Shown: piece by piece, positions 22,301 to 37,100 of the stretch
Layout of the letters: the number at the start of each line of letters is the position of its first letter
How positions within the stretch are numbered: the stretch's first letter is position 1
Assembly: GCA_902729315.2 (NCBI GenBank)
Contig: LR746277.1
Location: 3,787,001-3,851,000, forward strand
DNA from: Spirodela intermedia
Lineage: Eukaryota > Streptophyta > Magnoliopsida > Alismatales > Araceae
Direction of reading: 5' to 3'
Length of the DNA stretch: 64,000 bases
Notes under the pieces: generated by a model
Database searches by the model: none
Told to the model about the DNA's origin: nothing
What the model saw: the letters and a program-made list of their open reading frames with translations, nothing else
Made by a program: the position numbers and the translations under genes

Positions 22301-25300
22301 CTTGTTTTTGATAGCATTAAATTTTATTTATTTTTACTTAAGTAATAAGTTGGTATAACTCTTTCTTTTCTTTTGAGGGTTCCAGGGAATCTACTTGGCA
22401 TCTGTAACAAAATCAGGCTGTTTGACCGTGCATGATTTTGAAACTTTATATTGCATGAGTTATGGCCCATCAGAAAGTAAGTCTTGTTATTACCTAGCTT
22501 CAAATATGTCTCTCCAATGTCACCTATGATACATTTTTCTGAAATGAAACAGTACGTCTCTCTAACATGTTGATTTCCTCCTTTCTTTTATTTTATAATC
22601 TAATGAGATATCGACCAAGTTTTTGAACGCGTAATATATGGTTTGTAGAGGGGCAAAACATCTCACCTGACACCTCCATCTGCTTTTAACGGCCAAGTTG
22701 ACCATCTAAAATATGTTTTTTTATGTATTTCATTTCATACATGTTTTCAGGTATCTATGTTTTAAAATGAAACTGACCCCCAGCCATTCTTTGAGAAACT
22801 GTAGTATTGTCTGTATACTTTCCTGCATTATAATGTTATCCTGTTATCTGTCAAAGTAAGATATTCTGGCCTTTATTGATCTTTTTATATTTATTTTTGA
22901 TCCTTCTCTGAGCTTTTTTCTTGTTTCTTCTGTTTATTATATTATTTTGTTAGCATCTTGAAAAGTTAGATATTGGTTCCACATATCCCTTTCAGAAAAA
23001 GTGTTTCATTTAAGATATCCATCTTCTGACAGCCCTGAAATTCATCAAGAACAATTTGTGTCAATGCTCATGCCATATATGGATTGATATATCTTAAATC
23101 GGGGAGTCCCGAGTTTTACTCGATGTACTGATATATCTTTCCCCCACTTAACCAAAAGAGACATTTTCTCGTTTCCATTGTATATATTCTGTGAATGCTG
23201 AAATCAGGTAAATAAACTGGCAAGCTGGACAGTTTTTTTAGTTGGGAATCTTGGCCCTACAGCTAAGAGGTTCTACTTTTGATCCCATCTACTATCTCTT
23301 AAAAACATGAAGCTTCAGTGTTTGTGATTCGTGAATGTGAAACCATTTATCTCATCTCTAACTTGAATTCTTAACTGTATTGCCAATGGTACAAAAAAGT
23401 TCTTCTTTTGTATGCATATTCGCCCTCTGATAGTCTTCATGCAAATGTATTCTGAAACCTAGACTAATAGTGGCACATAGATCTGTGCAAACTCTTTGAT
23501 TCAGTCTGTTCTTCACCTTCAGAAAACTCATCAAGCTTTTTCTCCTGTCCAGAGTGATTGTCTTCTTACTAGTGGGTTCAGCCATGAGTAGTCGCAGTTG
23601 TTAACTGCATTTAGTATTCCAATGTTGTCTGGTCGATAGCTATAGCCTTTGATTTTCCTCTTTACTCTTTTCTCTTCCGTTTGCTCGTCTGTCCCTCTTC
23701 TCCCAATCCCTTTCAGTTGTTCTTTCCATTCTAGGATCTGGAAGTGGCAGGAATTTCCAAATGAAAGTGGAAGTGAGATTGACAAATACAGATAATTTCA
23801 GTTCGTGTTTGGAACCCTGACTGTGGCAAGTATAATTTACATACGGAAGGGATTAGATGCCCTGGTACACTACAATCCCACTGAATTTGACAACTGAGAA
23901 ATGAAATTTAGGGCAGAGTGGTTATGGATCTCTTGGACCAAAATTTATCAATAGACATATTGCACTCTTCTCATTAGAGAACATCAGCACTGCCATCTGA
24001 TTCCCCGAAGTTGGATGCATCATATTTTACTTTGCCATTGGACTAGAAGAAGTAACATAGGACGATGAACTGGTGTAGAATGTCTATTAACAAAATGAAG
24101 GAAGAGAAACGATACTGTTGACTATGTTCCGAGGAAAGTGTTTCCAGTAGTTTTCTTGGTTCTAACGGAACTTTATATATGTGATGTTGTTATCCTGGGT
24201 ATAGCTAACTTATAATTTTATGAATTTTTCATTGAACGAACGAATCAACGTACAGTTCTTTCCTTATGTTATCATTGTCCATTCCTTTTTTCGTTTGAGA
24301 ACTCCCAGCCAATGCAGTGTTCTGAATTCTCGACTCCTTGTAGGTGTTTTGGAGGACGAGAGAAAGCAGTTGATACACATCTCTACCTCTCAGCACCTTG
24401 AAGTTGTTCGGTGGAATATAATGAACCAAGATGAGGTTTGAACAAAATGTCTATATGCACATTTTCTTTTTTCAAGTGAATGATGCAACGTATATTATGG
24501 AATACTCTAATTTTCTTTTTCCAAGTACACGAGCCTGCACAACTTTGCTGCCAGAGTTATGTGTCTGTTCAAATGAATATCTCTCCGACTTGACCAAACA
24601 CCATTCAGATCTCGACTTGTCAAGTATGCAAGCTGAGATGACTTATGTGAGTCGGAGCAAGTTGGCCTAGGTCTGCAAACCGTAGTTTGAAATCAGATAT
24701 GCTTTATAATCATTATTCTCATGTTGTAAAACTTTGTTAATTTTAATGGTCAGGATCCTTTTTTATAGATCAACGACTTCTGTTCGGCCTCAGATCTTGA
24801 GTTTGTTCCTTAATTCCTAAACGAAGAGGAGGTGTTTGTTCTGTCATGTAAGAGAAATATGTATCAATTAGAGTAGTAATACGTAGGCCAAGAAAACAAA
24901 GTAGATGATTTTCTGGAATTAATCAATTCTCTAATTTACGCAATATAACAGCTAAGCATCATTAGTAAGCTCCCAAAAAAGAATCCTTATACTAAAAATG
25001 ACATAAATCCCATTTGCCTATGAGGTCATCCATCAACAAAGTATCAGGTGCTAAGTGCTTAGCGGTTATAATTTATCATAGGAAAGCATGGTGGAGAATT
25101 ATCTGGGACTGCTTTATCTGGATATTCCTTCTTATGAATCTTAAACATGAATGAATCGGTTAAACGAATTTGATTTTAATCCTTCGATGCTTGTTTCCAA
25201 TTCTTACTCACGAAGAACGTTGTGGCGTCTTTAAGAATTTGAGAGGATTTTGTAGGGTGTTCTCCTTTCTGTGTTCATGATGGTGAATGATTCCTCAGCT

Positions 25301-28300
25301 CCATTTAGAACTAGGGTGCTCCTTTGGGTTTGACAGAAAGTATTAGGATAAGAAGGGATAATTTCATGCCTATTCTCGCTTACAATATTCCAGTTACGAT
25401 TCATTATTTGAGACTGTCGTGAAGGAAAGCATTGAATCGCAAGACACGTCTCGTTTTTGAGAGGTTAAAATAAAACAGTATCGCTATAACTCAAAACAGA
25501 ACCACAGTTCTGGCTAATATACTGGGGGTGCCGGGCTACTAATTTGGACCACAATTCCCTCTGAAATTGTTGGCCATAATTTGGACATCCTGAAATCTAT
25601 CCACGATGATCGATTTCAGCATACTGCTTTCTATTGTGGGGGTAGTTAGTGTCTTGTATGACCTATCATCAGGTATTATATACGAAGTTCGTATGGGATA
25701 AGAGTTATTTGCTGATTTAAGGTAACAGTTCGTTATAGGATAAGCATATAAATGGGGCTTTCTGCTAGCGTAACGGATTCTTATCATGATTTAAAGTTGG
25801 CTGTTGGTTAAGGGATAAAATGAGATGTTTTTGACTGATGACTGTTGAAAAAGTGTCTTGTTCTTTATTTATTCACCTCTCTTCCCAAACTACGGACTAG
25901 CATTTGATTTCCCAGTTATCAAAGGAAGAATATATGAGAGAGTTCAGCTAGTGATGGCAGTGAGTAATGAGTTCTTACTTGACAATAAGGAGGTGTAGGT
26001 GCTGAGAAATCCCGGTCATGCTTAACAATTCCATGCTTTTCCTATCCTCATACCGCTATTCAGCTCTGGAATTACTATGATGCCTACCATGCTGATAATG
26101 CTCATGGGCACAAGGATTGTGCATTTTTTTAGTCTTGGTTCTTGATGTATGAGAAGTATGACGTTCTTTTTCACAGTAGTGGGTCCATTATGTCTAGTGC
26201 CACATACCAACTCTAAATTTATATGATTATGTCGTCCTCTTGTCAGTCTTGGGATTCCTCATACTTTTATTCCTCCATCCTTATTCTGACAGTCACAGTA
26301 CCACTCGCACCTCTCTTGTGTGGTCCACTCGTACCTCTCTTGTCTTGGGATTCCTTCATTTAGTCCATTGACTCGCCATCTTGATTCCGCCAATCCTTTG
26401 TGACAACTGACAGCTGGTTTGCTTGGCTATTTCTTCATTTAAGAAATAGATGAAGGCACCTTGTTGCCCTTTCTTATACTCTTTTCCGAACTTCATTACC
26501 CATGGATTGCTTAATTAGATCAAGCCAGCCAGAATGGCTTCGCCCAGAAACATTCTGAATTATGAAATGGATCAATTCAGTTAGATGGGCTAATTTGGGA
26601 GGAAATAGGTTTCCAGTTCAGCTTAAATGGCTAATGTGGGAAGAAATTTGTTGTCAAGAAAAAATCGTTTTGATAACTTGAAAGATAGAAAAGGACAAAA
26701 TAAAGAAAAATGAGAAGCTCTATTTCTTTCGGTGTTTATTTTCTATACCCTTTCATTTCCATTTCAGTGTGTGGTCAGCCATTGATGCAAACCAAACATG
26801 GATAAACAGTAGGGAAACAATTCTGACTTCTCAATTCCTAGAAAAATGGCTATTTATATACAATTACCCCTGCCCCCCCCAAAAGGAAAACTACCTGGGT
26901 TAAATCCCACGATTTATGGGATACTCAAACAAACTAGGAAACTAACCAACAGCCCAAACAACCTAGGAAACTGAACAAAAGAAAGTAACTCTTAATTACA
27001 CGTTTTCGCCCGCAGCTGTGGCTAGTCATACTTATGATTGCGCCAGGATCGGTCAAATTGGTTAGGCAACAGTGATACTTATGATTGCTTTCACTATTTC
27101 CTGGGACTATGTTGTGGTGTGGTGATACACGTTTTGATATGTCGTACTTATTAAGGACACCAGCGAATAAGATTCGACACACAATCTCCCATGTTTTTTA
27201 TCCTTAGTCTCTACAATTTTTGGTTCACAATATCTGGGCAATACCAAAGCTAGATTATGCTAAAAAAAGAGGAAAAAGATGCAAGCTCCTTCCACCAGTG
27301 CGGATGAGGTTCACACATTTTAAAAACTTTTCACCGGAAAGAAAGGAAAAATAAATCATCATTTTATATAAAGGGGTTCTGCATATATTTATAGAATTAC
27401 CCAGAAATCTCCAGATGTTTGAGGACTCTTGTCAGGATTCTTTTTCTAAGCTTATGCACAATATGACACGTGTGAATAGATTATTATGTTCATTTCATGC
27501 TAATCACCTTCCAACAAGTACTTCTGTATTTAGTTGTCTCGAAAACGTTTCATAAATTGCTTTCTGCGTTTGCTGTGTTTGGGATGTTATATTGCAAGAC
27601 TTGGAATGGCAGATTTTTGTGATGTGTAACTTTGTACTCCTTTTAACATTTTTTTTTGCTCAATATCTCTGGTCCTTTTTGTCTGTAGGTTGCTTGTGCA
27701 TCCAGACAAAGTGACAAGTTACTTATTTTTGATATTGGTTATATATCATCTGAACCTATTGAGGTTAGTCTTTCATTTTTCATGTTGTGAAGTCCATCGC
27801 CCTGATTTCTTCTTTCAAAAGTTCCCACAGACATACCGGTGCACATATCTTTGTTGATGTTTGGTCTGTCTGTTGTGCAATGTGTTAAATCAACTACTTT
27901 TTGATCTTCAGTCTTCTATGCATGTTTAAGTATTTTTTTCACCAAATCAATAAGAGTGGTCAGTTGTGTTAGGTTTTGTTCTTCTGTTGGCATAATTCTC
28001 AACTTTGAAGGTTTTCCGTTCTTCTGTGAGAACCTTGTTGGTGGTACAGTTCATGATGAATTTCTTATTTTGAAGTCCTACGGTTGATAATTACATCTCC
28101 AATTATCAGTGCAGGTACTTGAAAAGGGGAGATCAAAATTTTCACTAACGGGATGCAATATATATGATGGTTTATCTGATATTACCTTTTCTAAGTCGGA
28201 CAAATTCAGGTTTGTAACGACCTTTTTGAGTTCATTATTGCTATTCAGTATTCTAATGGAACAAACTTGTGGATTATGTTGACTGGATCCATGATACTAG

Positions 28301-31300
28301 ATTCTTTGTCTATCAGAGTATTACATGTATACTGTACCAATTCTTGCACTGCATTAGATGCTCTTTGATCCAGTAATGAATGTGACCTTGTGATAGGTGC
28401 GAGCTTTGTAGAAATGTTAATAGATCATGTTAACAAGTTCAAATAATACGCTTTTACGAGTCGAGCTTTGCATTAATGTGCACATATCCTAAGCTATGGG
28501 GAAACAAGCCTGTCAATGGTGAAGTGAAATAGTTCACATACAGGATTGGGCCTAACCCTTTTTCCGCCCAGACAACATCAAAACTTAGTCGTGGTTTGAA
28601 ATATGCTGGAAACTTCACCTGTGACCCTCGAATGGTATTTCACTCAGCCCAATCCTTGTCCTAGCACATGCATCAATCTCAGCCAGTGGCCAAGACATAC
28701 TAAACACAAGCCCAATGTAAACTACGGTGGGATGAGGCGCGGACTAAATGATCCAGTGCATTGACGCCCCGGTATCCTATTAATGATACGAATTTTTGTA
28801 CTTAATTTAAGATAATTTTTAATCAACTGTCAAGATTATTGTCTATAGGATAAATTTATTAGTATTTCAAGGACCATCATTTTTATTATTTTTTATAAAT
28901 TAAGTGATTTTTTCAGGAAATTGTTTCTTCTTCATTAGTATAGTTCTGTCTTTGCAATTTATATTTAAACTTCAACTTTAGTTTATATATTTTTATATTT
29001 ATATTTTTTGAGAGTACGAAAATTAATTGAAAAATCTCCTTCATCGCTTGTAAATTTTTTCTCCTTCAATATTACAGTTGTGTAAAAAAATTTGAATCAT
29101 AAGAATAATAACATATATCCTACCTGTGGCTTGCTTTATTGATGCCTAGTTTGCCTGAAACGTTTTTCAGTTTGATGTGTCATGCAGACACTTTTACCTT
29201 TTTTTAATTGCCATAGATTGGCTTCACTCCAAAAGGTTGTTTTCTAGTCTACTAGTGCAGCTACGGAATCAGAGTCAGTGTAATTTCCATACAAAAGAAC
29301 CCTGCGTTGATGTGTCATGGAAACACTTTTTACCTTTTTTAATTGTCATAGATTGGCTTCACTCCAAAAGGTTATTTTCTAGTCTACTGGTGCAGCTACA
29401 GAATAGGAGTTGGTGTAATTTACATACAAAAGAACCCTGAGTTGGTGTAATTTAGAAAAAGTTATCTCATTCTTTCTTATAAATTGGGACTCGTACAATT
29501 GCTGTGGTCCTGGTCAGGGATGGTGAGCTGGTGTGTAGATTGGTGGTAGGCCATTCTGTTTGATGGAGGGCAATATTTTTGAAGTCATGGGCACATGCCT
29601 TGAGGTTGGGAAGTTGTCTTAAAAAACTATAGGGATGATCAGTATTGTCTTGCTGCTAAACTACGGAGATGATTTCGTTTGATGACATGCAAATGATGAG
29701 GAGAACAGGTCAGTGCATTATATGGTCTTCTGCATTGCAGATGGTGACGTCAATTTGGCATCTTCATACACTATCTTATAATGGAATCATGTCTGCTTAA
29801 AATTATGATTATTTCCTTGTGTATAATAGGATTATTATGCAACAGTTATGAATCTTCATTTCCTTATCGATCTTGTCAATGCCTATTGAATTGCTCAGCT
29901 TTGATTGATAGGTTGCTTGCCTCAGATACCAGAGGGTTTGTTCGCATGTGGGACAGAAGACTTGGCTCCCTTCCGTGTTTGGAGCTTACTACGAATTTGC
30001 AGTCGCCCATTAATAGTATTCAACTAGACATAGAAGATCGGGTAAATTTCCTCTACTCATTGTTACGAAATTATCTTCCTTTTCGTAACTACTATAATTT
30101 CGACTGGTAAGGGATCATAGTTGAACGTGGCCATGAGGATTGCTGCAATATATTTTATCACTTTGTTGATTTTGCTGATGGATCGATGAATTCCTTTATC
30201 AAGACCAAAAACTTACGAAAAATTCTTCTTTGCATGTTTCTTCCTTTGACATCTTAAAATCGGAATGAAGCCCCCAATGAACTTCGAATTAGCATCGATG
30301 GAATTTTCTATAACAACGTTATTTGTTCTTATTGAGATTTTTGGATATTGTCAATCCATAAGGGTCTGAGCCCTATAGATCATTATAACACTTCTTTGGG
30401 GTTCTACTTCCTTATTTTAACTTTCAAACATATACTTTATTGGCATGATGACATGGGCCTGGGATGGAACAAGGCTGAGTACGTTGAAAAATCTTACTTC
30501 GGATGAGCAGTATAGATGGCAAAGGGCAAGCAAGAAGATGGGTGAGCTCGTACTGAATCATTTTTTCTTATGGAAGGAGATGATCTTTGAAGAATATTAT
30601 ATGGAGGTTCTCAAATGATAAACAGCAGCTTAGGCTATCCGATTGCAAATTTTGAAAGAGTCTGGAAAATTGTCATGGATGTCCTCTGATGTGTGTAATA
30701 CTTCAATGAATCGGTGAACGTGTTTCTTAATTGGACATAAAAACCAAAAAAAAATACCATTCCGAATACTTGATGGTTTGTGATTTGATGATTGCAACAA
30801 CATTTTTGTGCGGCTAGATAGTTAGTCAGGTAATTAGGATTCGCAACCAAGTCATCTCAGCTTTACAATGACCTTATGAATTGGTCCATTTTTAAAAATA
30901 TATCCTATACATGTCGGAATTTCTACATTTATCGATGAAAATCTAGTTATAAAGCGAATTACGGTCAACATGAATGTGCTTATCGACTGGAGTCAAACAG
31001 TGTCTTTGAATTGGGTAAATAAATTTTGAGCTATTTCACTATGATGAAAATACCAGGATGTTTTTCCTGTAGACATAAATCACATCTAACATATCGTTCT
31101 TGTGCATAAAACTGTAGATTCTATTTGGTGCAAGTGAACATGGAGTGATCTATACATGGGATCTTCGAGGAGGACGGGCATCTTTTGCATTCCAGAGTCA
31201 CAATCAGGTTAGAGAAGCATATTTCATCAGTTGTTTTTTTTGCTCCAGGATCTGGATACTTAAATCTCGGACGCAGTTTCATGAGACATGAGTTGTAGTT

Positions 31301-34087
31301 AAGAAAGTTTCCTTGGTATTAGTTCTCTAACTAAATTCAAAGATGTAACGTAATGAATTTTTTTGGTCGCGTTTATTCATGACTCTGACGAGTACGAGTA
31401 ATGCTATTACCACATGCTTTTCATTCTGAGATGGATTTAATTTATTACTTACGTAGAGTTTAGGATTAAGTTACTTCGGATGGCACAATGCCACTCATAT
31501 CATTTATCATGCAACCGACATCATGGCCATGAGCGATAATGATCATCTCTGTCACTGGTGTTCTCAACTTGTGTTTTTTATGAGCACAGAACTGTCAGTC
31601 AATTTTTAACTCTCATACTTTTCGTGGTTCCTAGTTAGCATAAGAAACCTTGCAATGCTTTTGGCATCTGGGTACTTGGGGGACGATTATTCAAATCTTT
31701 GGTTAGTTTCTTTCTCTCTTCGTGTACAACTAAAGATGAGGAAGGAGAAAAGAGGAGAGTGGGTCTAGCAGAGGAACACGGAAAATAAAGAGAGATATGA
31801 AGAGGTATAGTGAGTACAGTAGGGGAACAAAGGGAGAGATTAGATAGATTGAGACTGATTAACCAATGTTGAGGGGCTGGGGAGAATAAGTGATATACGG
31901 AGAGAGACAGTTTAAAGAAGTGAAAATAGATGATGCCTTTGATGAACCGTGAACAGCTGTCCCCAGATGACCTGTAAGCATACACGGCCAACTGAGTGAG
32001 AGGGAGGCAACCAGAGATTTAAAGTAAAGGGAGGTTGATATTTTATGGATAAGTTCTACTGGTTCCAGAATTACCTGCATGCCCCCAAAACCGCAGCAAC
32101 GTTGACCTTAGTAATGAAACTGTGCCCAGATTTCTAAGTGGTACTACGGGACTCTCTAGGCATTTTCTTTAACACATACTTCGGCATCATGTTCCTTTCT
32201 GACATTATCTTGATACATAATACACCGACTTTTATCTGTTTGGTATTGTTCTCTTTTTGCATTGGCCTTCATTATACATCAGATGCTGAGCTTCAATCAC
32301 GGAAATTTTGTGTTGTAAGTAGGTTCATCATCCTCTTTTGACGTCCATGAAGATAGCAGCAATGCTGGAGAAAATAACATCCCTGAAGGTACAAAAATAT
32401 TTATATTCGACCCCGTACCAATTTCTTTTGAGATCTTTACGGTCATCAGTACATTTATTTTTGGTTGGTAATAAGGTTTCTGCTTACTCTCTGCTTCATA
32501 CTTGCAGTTGATCACGAAAAAAATTAAACTAAAAAGTTGAAAAATTAGGCAGACTCGGAAAATAGCGGCTAGAAGGTAAAGAATAAGTCTAGCTGAAAAA
32601 TGTTTTCTGGGTTCTACTGTGCGTGATTGCTAGGGAAACCATAATGGGAATAAAATACAAATAGAAACTGAACGACATAAAAAATGAAGGACGGAATGGA
32701 AAACACTTCTTAGGGTTGGTGGACAATAGATATAGGTAATAATAACTGACAATATTAATTATTTCAAGGATTTATCCTCTTGAAAGCAATCTTTATCGAA
32801 ACATGGATTTTCATGTTTAACGTTGGCTTATATCATGAAAGTTTATATCCATTATCAATCAAATGTTTCTCTGCATAGAATGCATTAAAAATCGTTTATT
32901 GAAGCCTGCTTGAAATTGTTTACTATCCGCAGAACTTATTCCTTTCTGCGTTCATGATTGAAATTCGTCTTTGCCGGACAATACATATCTCAGGAGCATC
33001 TAAGCAAAAAGGAAGCACAAGTTGAGTTGACAACATGAAGGCACCAAATTTTTGGATGTAGTGCCAATGAAAACGGAAAATAAGACAACATTATCTTTGA
33101 GACAAAGGAAAACGGAAATAAGATATTTAAGAGTAATTGAAACCGAACAATGATAAAAGAAGACAAATTCAGTATTTTGTAACCATAGTGCAGTAAGGCG
33201 TGAGGTGTTATGTACGGCGAAAAATAATGATCAGTAGACTATATATGAAGCGTAGAATGCAGATTTGAGGCAGTAGGTGTTTCTATAAAATCGTCTCGGA
33301 CACTGAGGTGGAACCGGTGCACCAGAAAGTCACCATTGGGGTTGAACTCAAAAGGCAGTACTTGGAGCAGAATGTGATAGCATATACTTAGAGGAGATGA
33401 CAAGAATAGGGAGTAACTACGAACGATAAGGAAAAAATGGCATTGCTAAGGAACTGAGAGGAAATCCAAGTTTATGAATGAATTCATGAATCAGTAAATT
33501 TATGCGGTTCATGAACTACGAAAGTGAAGACTAGGGGTACTACTAAAAATAATGGACGATTCCATCAAAAAGTTCTACTAAAGATTATATAGTGTCGATC
33601 CGGGAATTAGTTGAAGTGATAAGAATCATTATGTGAATTCTGACCTACGAGTACTGCTTGTGTTGGCAGAATCGACTATGTGAATTACGATCAAATATGA
33701 TCCTTGTTTTTTTCTTTTTATTACAACTATAGGAAACAGAAAGTAATACGTCATATAATAAATGTAACAGAGTGAACAGTAAATTCTGAAATTGATGCTT
33801 TTTCCGTTGGTCACCAAAACATAGTTCATATTTAATAATATGGTTATCCCTCTCCCCAAAAACTACTTGAATTTTGTATAAGTCCCCAAACCATATTTAA
33901 TAATATGGTTAGCATCCAGTCTCAGTTAAGTTCTTGTTAAGTATGAAGAATATTCGTAGAGTACCCCATTATTCCTAGGATAACTATCTTTTTTTTTCAA
34001 AAAAAGACAGTAAAACGTGCTAAGGTTAGAGAGGATGGAAAAGAGGACGGTCTTTGCTGCTGTCGTCCCCAGACTGAGGGACCCCCC

Positions 34088-34136
<49 letters not shown>

Positions 34137-37100
34137 AGGGTCTTAGAATATATAGGCAACTGCATTTTACTTGCATATCTCTAATGAAAAGTAGTCAAAG
34201 GAGTAAATGCTAAGACTAAGTTTCTTGGGTCTTACAGATCTAATTGAAAAGACAAGGAGTGCATCTATAATTCAAGAAGATTATGGGGAGCAAAAACTAA
34301 TGAAACCTTAATAATGTAATACAAAATGTTAGAAGTTCTAAGGGTATTTTGGGAAATGTTCTGTAGGGCTTTCTTCTCTTTTAACGGATGTGAGAGGTTG
34401 ATGATGGGTTGAGCGGTTTTTGCCACTCCTCCACTCTGTCCTCCGTGACAGAAGACATTCTTCCTGTCTTGTTCCTCAATAAATTACCATTAAATAGTAC
34501 AGATCAAGTAGAGGTCCGGCATGAAATATATGAAACTAATGGAAGTGTATGACAATCGTTTCTCATTTTGTTTCAGGCGCAGACTACTATTTTACCCAAG
34601 GAAATACATTCAATAAACTTCAATCCATCCTGCCCGTATCAGTTGGCATTCCATCTCGATGATGGCTGGTATGTTACAGATAACCATCCAATTTCCATTT
34701 CTTAGTTTACTTATTATGAATGAATAATGGGCGCTGGTTTCATTTCTTGTCTTGATGATTCGATTATATCTAAATTGAAATCAACTATGATATGTTTTCG
34801 TCTTTGTTTCTTCATTTTCCAATGAATCCCTGTTTAAATTTTTTTAAGGTAATATACCTAATTCTCACTGGTAGCTTTTTGTGCCTATGTCAGACTATGG
34901 GCTGCTAGAACTTGTTATAAAGTCTATTTTACCGGCCATCTTTTACGTTATCATTTTTTTCCTTCACTTCTTATTATCCTGATACTGGGCAATGCCTTTT
35001 TGCGATGATATGCCGTGTGTTAACATCTTTCAGTTAATTGCTGTCTCTATAGGTCTGGAGTTCTGAATACTAATGACTTGAATGTGACACATATGCATTG
35101 TCCACCACCTGCTTGGTTGTAAGTGGAATTGACCAACCTCTTTGTCTTTTATTGGAAGGTGGTGTTGCTTACTATCACATGTAGCCATCCTCTGATAATT
35201 TTAATGAACTTTCGGGACTAGGGATGGCGTGGACTCGACTTCCAGTTTCTTGGATATGCGAAAACCATCATGGCTGTCATTGTGTTCGGTGAGTTTTAAC
35301 AAATAAAAAGTCATATGGAGACGTTTATATGCATGTATCATCTATTCCATCTTTACTAGTGAGTAGTGTAAATTTTCTGTTGTCTTTGCGTTCAATTTCA
35401 CGGATCTTGCTTTATAGTCTGAAAGTTCCTTTGCCTTTAGGCTCAGCCTCTGAATAGGACTACAGTATATAATTATAAGAATGACATCAATTTTCGTCCG
35501 TATTTTCATGGTGAACTTTTTTGGATGCACATTTGATTATTAATTGCTGATAACGAAGAGTTTTTAACATTCTTCTAAAAAATGGAAGGTGTTGACATTT
35601 AGTTAAACACTTGTTTCAACTGTTTCTCAAGTACTTTTTTTCGATAGACGTTGTGAAAACTGTGGATCATCCACTCTTGTTGCACTGAAAGAGCCCTCAT
35701 TGCATTCATCCTATGTCTGCCTGCTTAAAAATGTATTGCTTTATGGATCATCTTTCAGGCGATTAATAAAGAACTATGAAATGTTCTTACCACATGAATG
35801 CTACTCTAAATGATGAAAAGTAAGCAATATCACAATATATATACGGGATCGAGTATAATACATTTCACCAACATCATTTCACCGACATCAAAACCCATGG
35901 ATTGTTAGCCCACCTTCGCAATCTGTTCTTTTTCTAGATGTTAAATACGAGTATTGGAACTGTGTGGTTCCAGAGCTGGGTTGGCTAAAAATTAAAGGAT
36001 CATCGACCTACAAGCTGTTTCAAACTGGGGGGCATGGCCAGTTAAAGTAATCCCAACATCACTATTGTTTTTTTTGCAACGGAGGTGACAACTTGTCAAA
36101 CCACCGAAAGTTTTTAAAAAAGTTATGACACTGGTCATGCTCAAACGATCTACTTGTCCATTCACACTAAACGGCTTTCCAACGTATTAATCAGAGAAGA
36201 ACATAAGAGAGTTTTTTGGTCAGCGTTCCGGACTTCTCTGGTTGAATTCTCGTTTGTTTTTTTCGAAATCTGCTTGATCATTGCATATTTGTTTTACAGT
36301 TCATGTAAGCTCAACCATCTGTGTTTCTCAAGACCACGAGTTAAAGAATAGACCTTTAAATTCTCCATCCCTGCTGGAAATGTAAAAAGATTCTCTAACT
36401 TGGCGCATCTATTGTTGAGTAAGGCTCAGAAACCTCAGATTTGATTTGCCCAGTTATGGGTTCAGAACCTAGCTCTGAACCTTTCTGCTTTTTTTGAAGA
36501 TGCAATTGTTTCTAACTTTTTCCGTCACGAGGACAATGAAATTATACGCGTTACTGTCTTTTATCCTTGCCATGTCTGAGAATGTTCCTGAACATAGATA
36601 TCGAATTCAGTTCTTAAATACCAGTTGGTAACCTGTTTTTCTAATGATTCCTTCCTTGTTCTCGTGATGGTTCAATAATACTGCTTACCCTAGTGATTTT
36701 TCCCTCTCTGTCTGCATTAGAGAAACCTGATTGTTCTCAACTCTTGCTGTTTCTGAAGCATGTGTAACTTTATTTGAGTCTTCTTCTATAGACATTTGCA
36801 TTTAAACAAAGGTTGGCGTGTGTGTGGGGGAGGTGACTTCTTAGAGCTACGATCCTTTTTTATTTTTTTATGGATGCAGAAAACAGTTTTTTGTTTTTTT
36901 CTGTTTTTTTGGTTCAACGACATTGAACAGGAACCATATGGAAAATTCTTATATTAAACCTTATTTTTCTTTTTTTGAAGATCTATGCAGCTCCTTCCCA
37001 CTCCGGAAATGGGATTCATCTACTTGATTTTTATCCGGATACAAGATCAGGATGCCATGTGGAGTACAAGTAAGCTACGTTTTCCTTTTTCGTTTTCATT

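Noticed and set aside
29172-29441. CRISPR-like or satellite array
   Set aside because: Only two long adjacent copies with no spacers, in a plant intron; a simple tandem duplication explains it.
35648-35760. Possible extra WD40 exon with RRCENCGSSTLVALKE
   Set aside because: Its acceptor gives an immediate stop in the required phase, and exon 13 joins exon 14 (36981) in phase without it.
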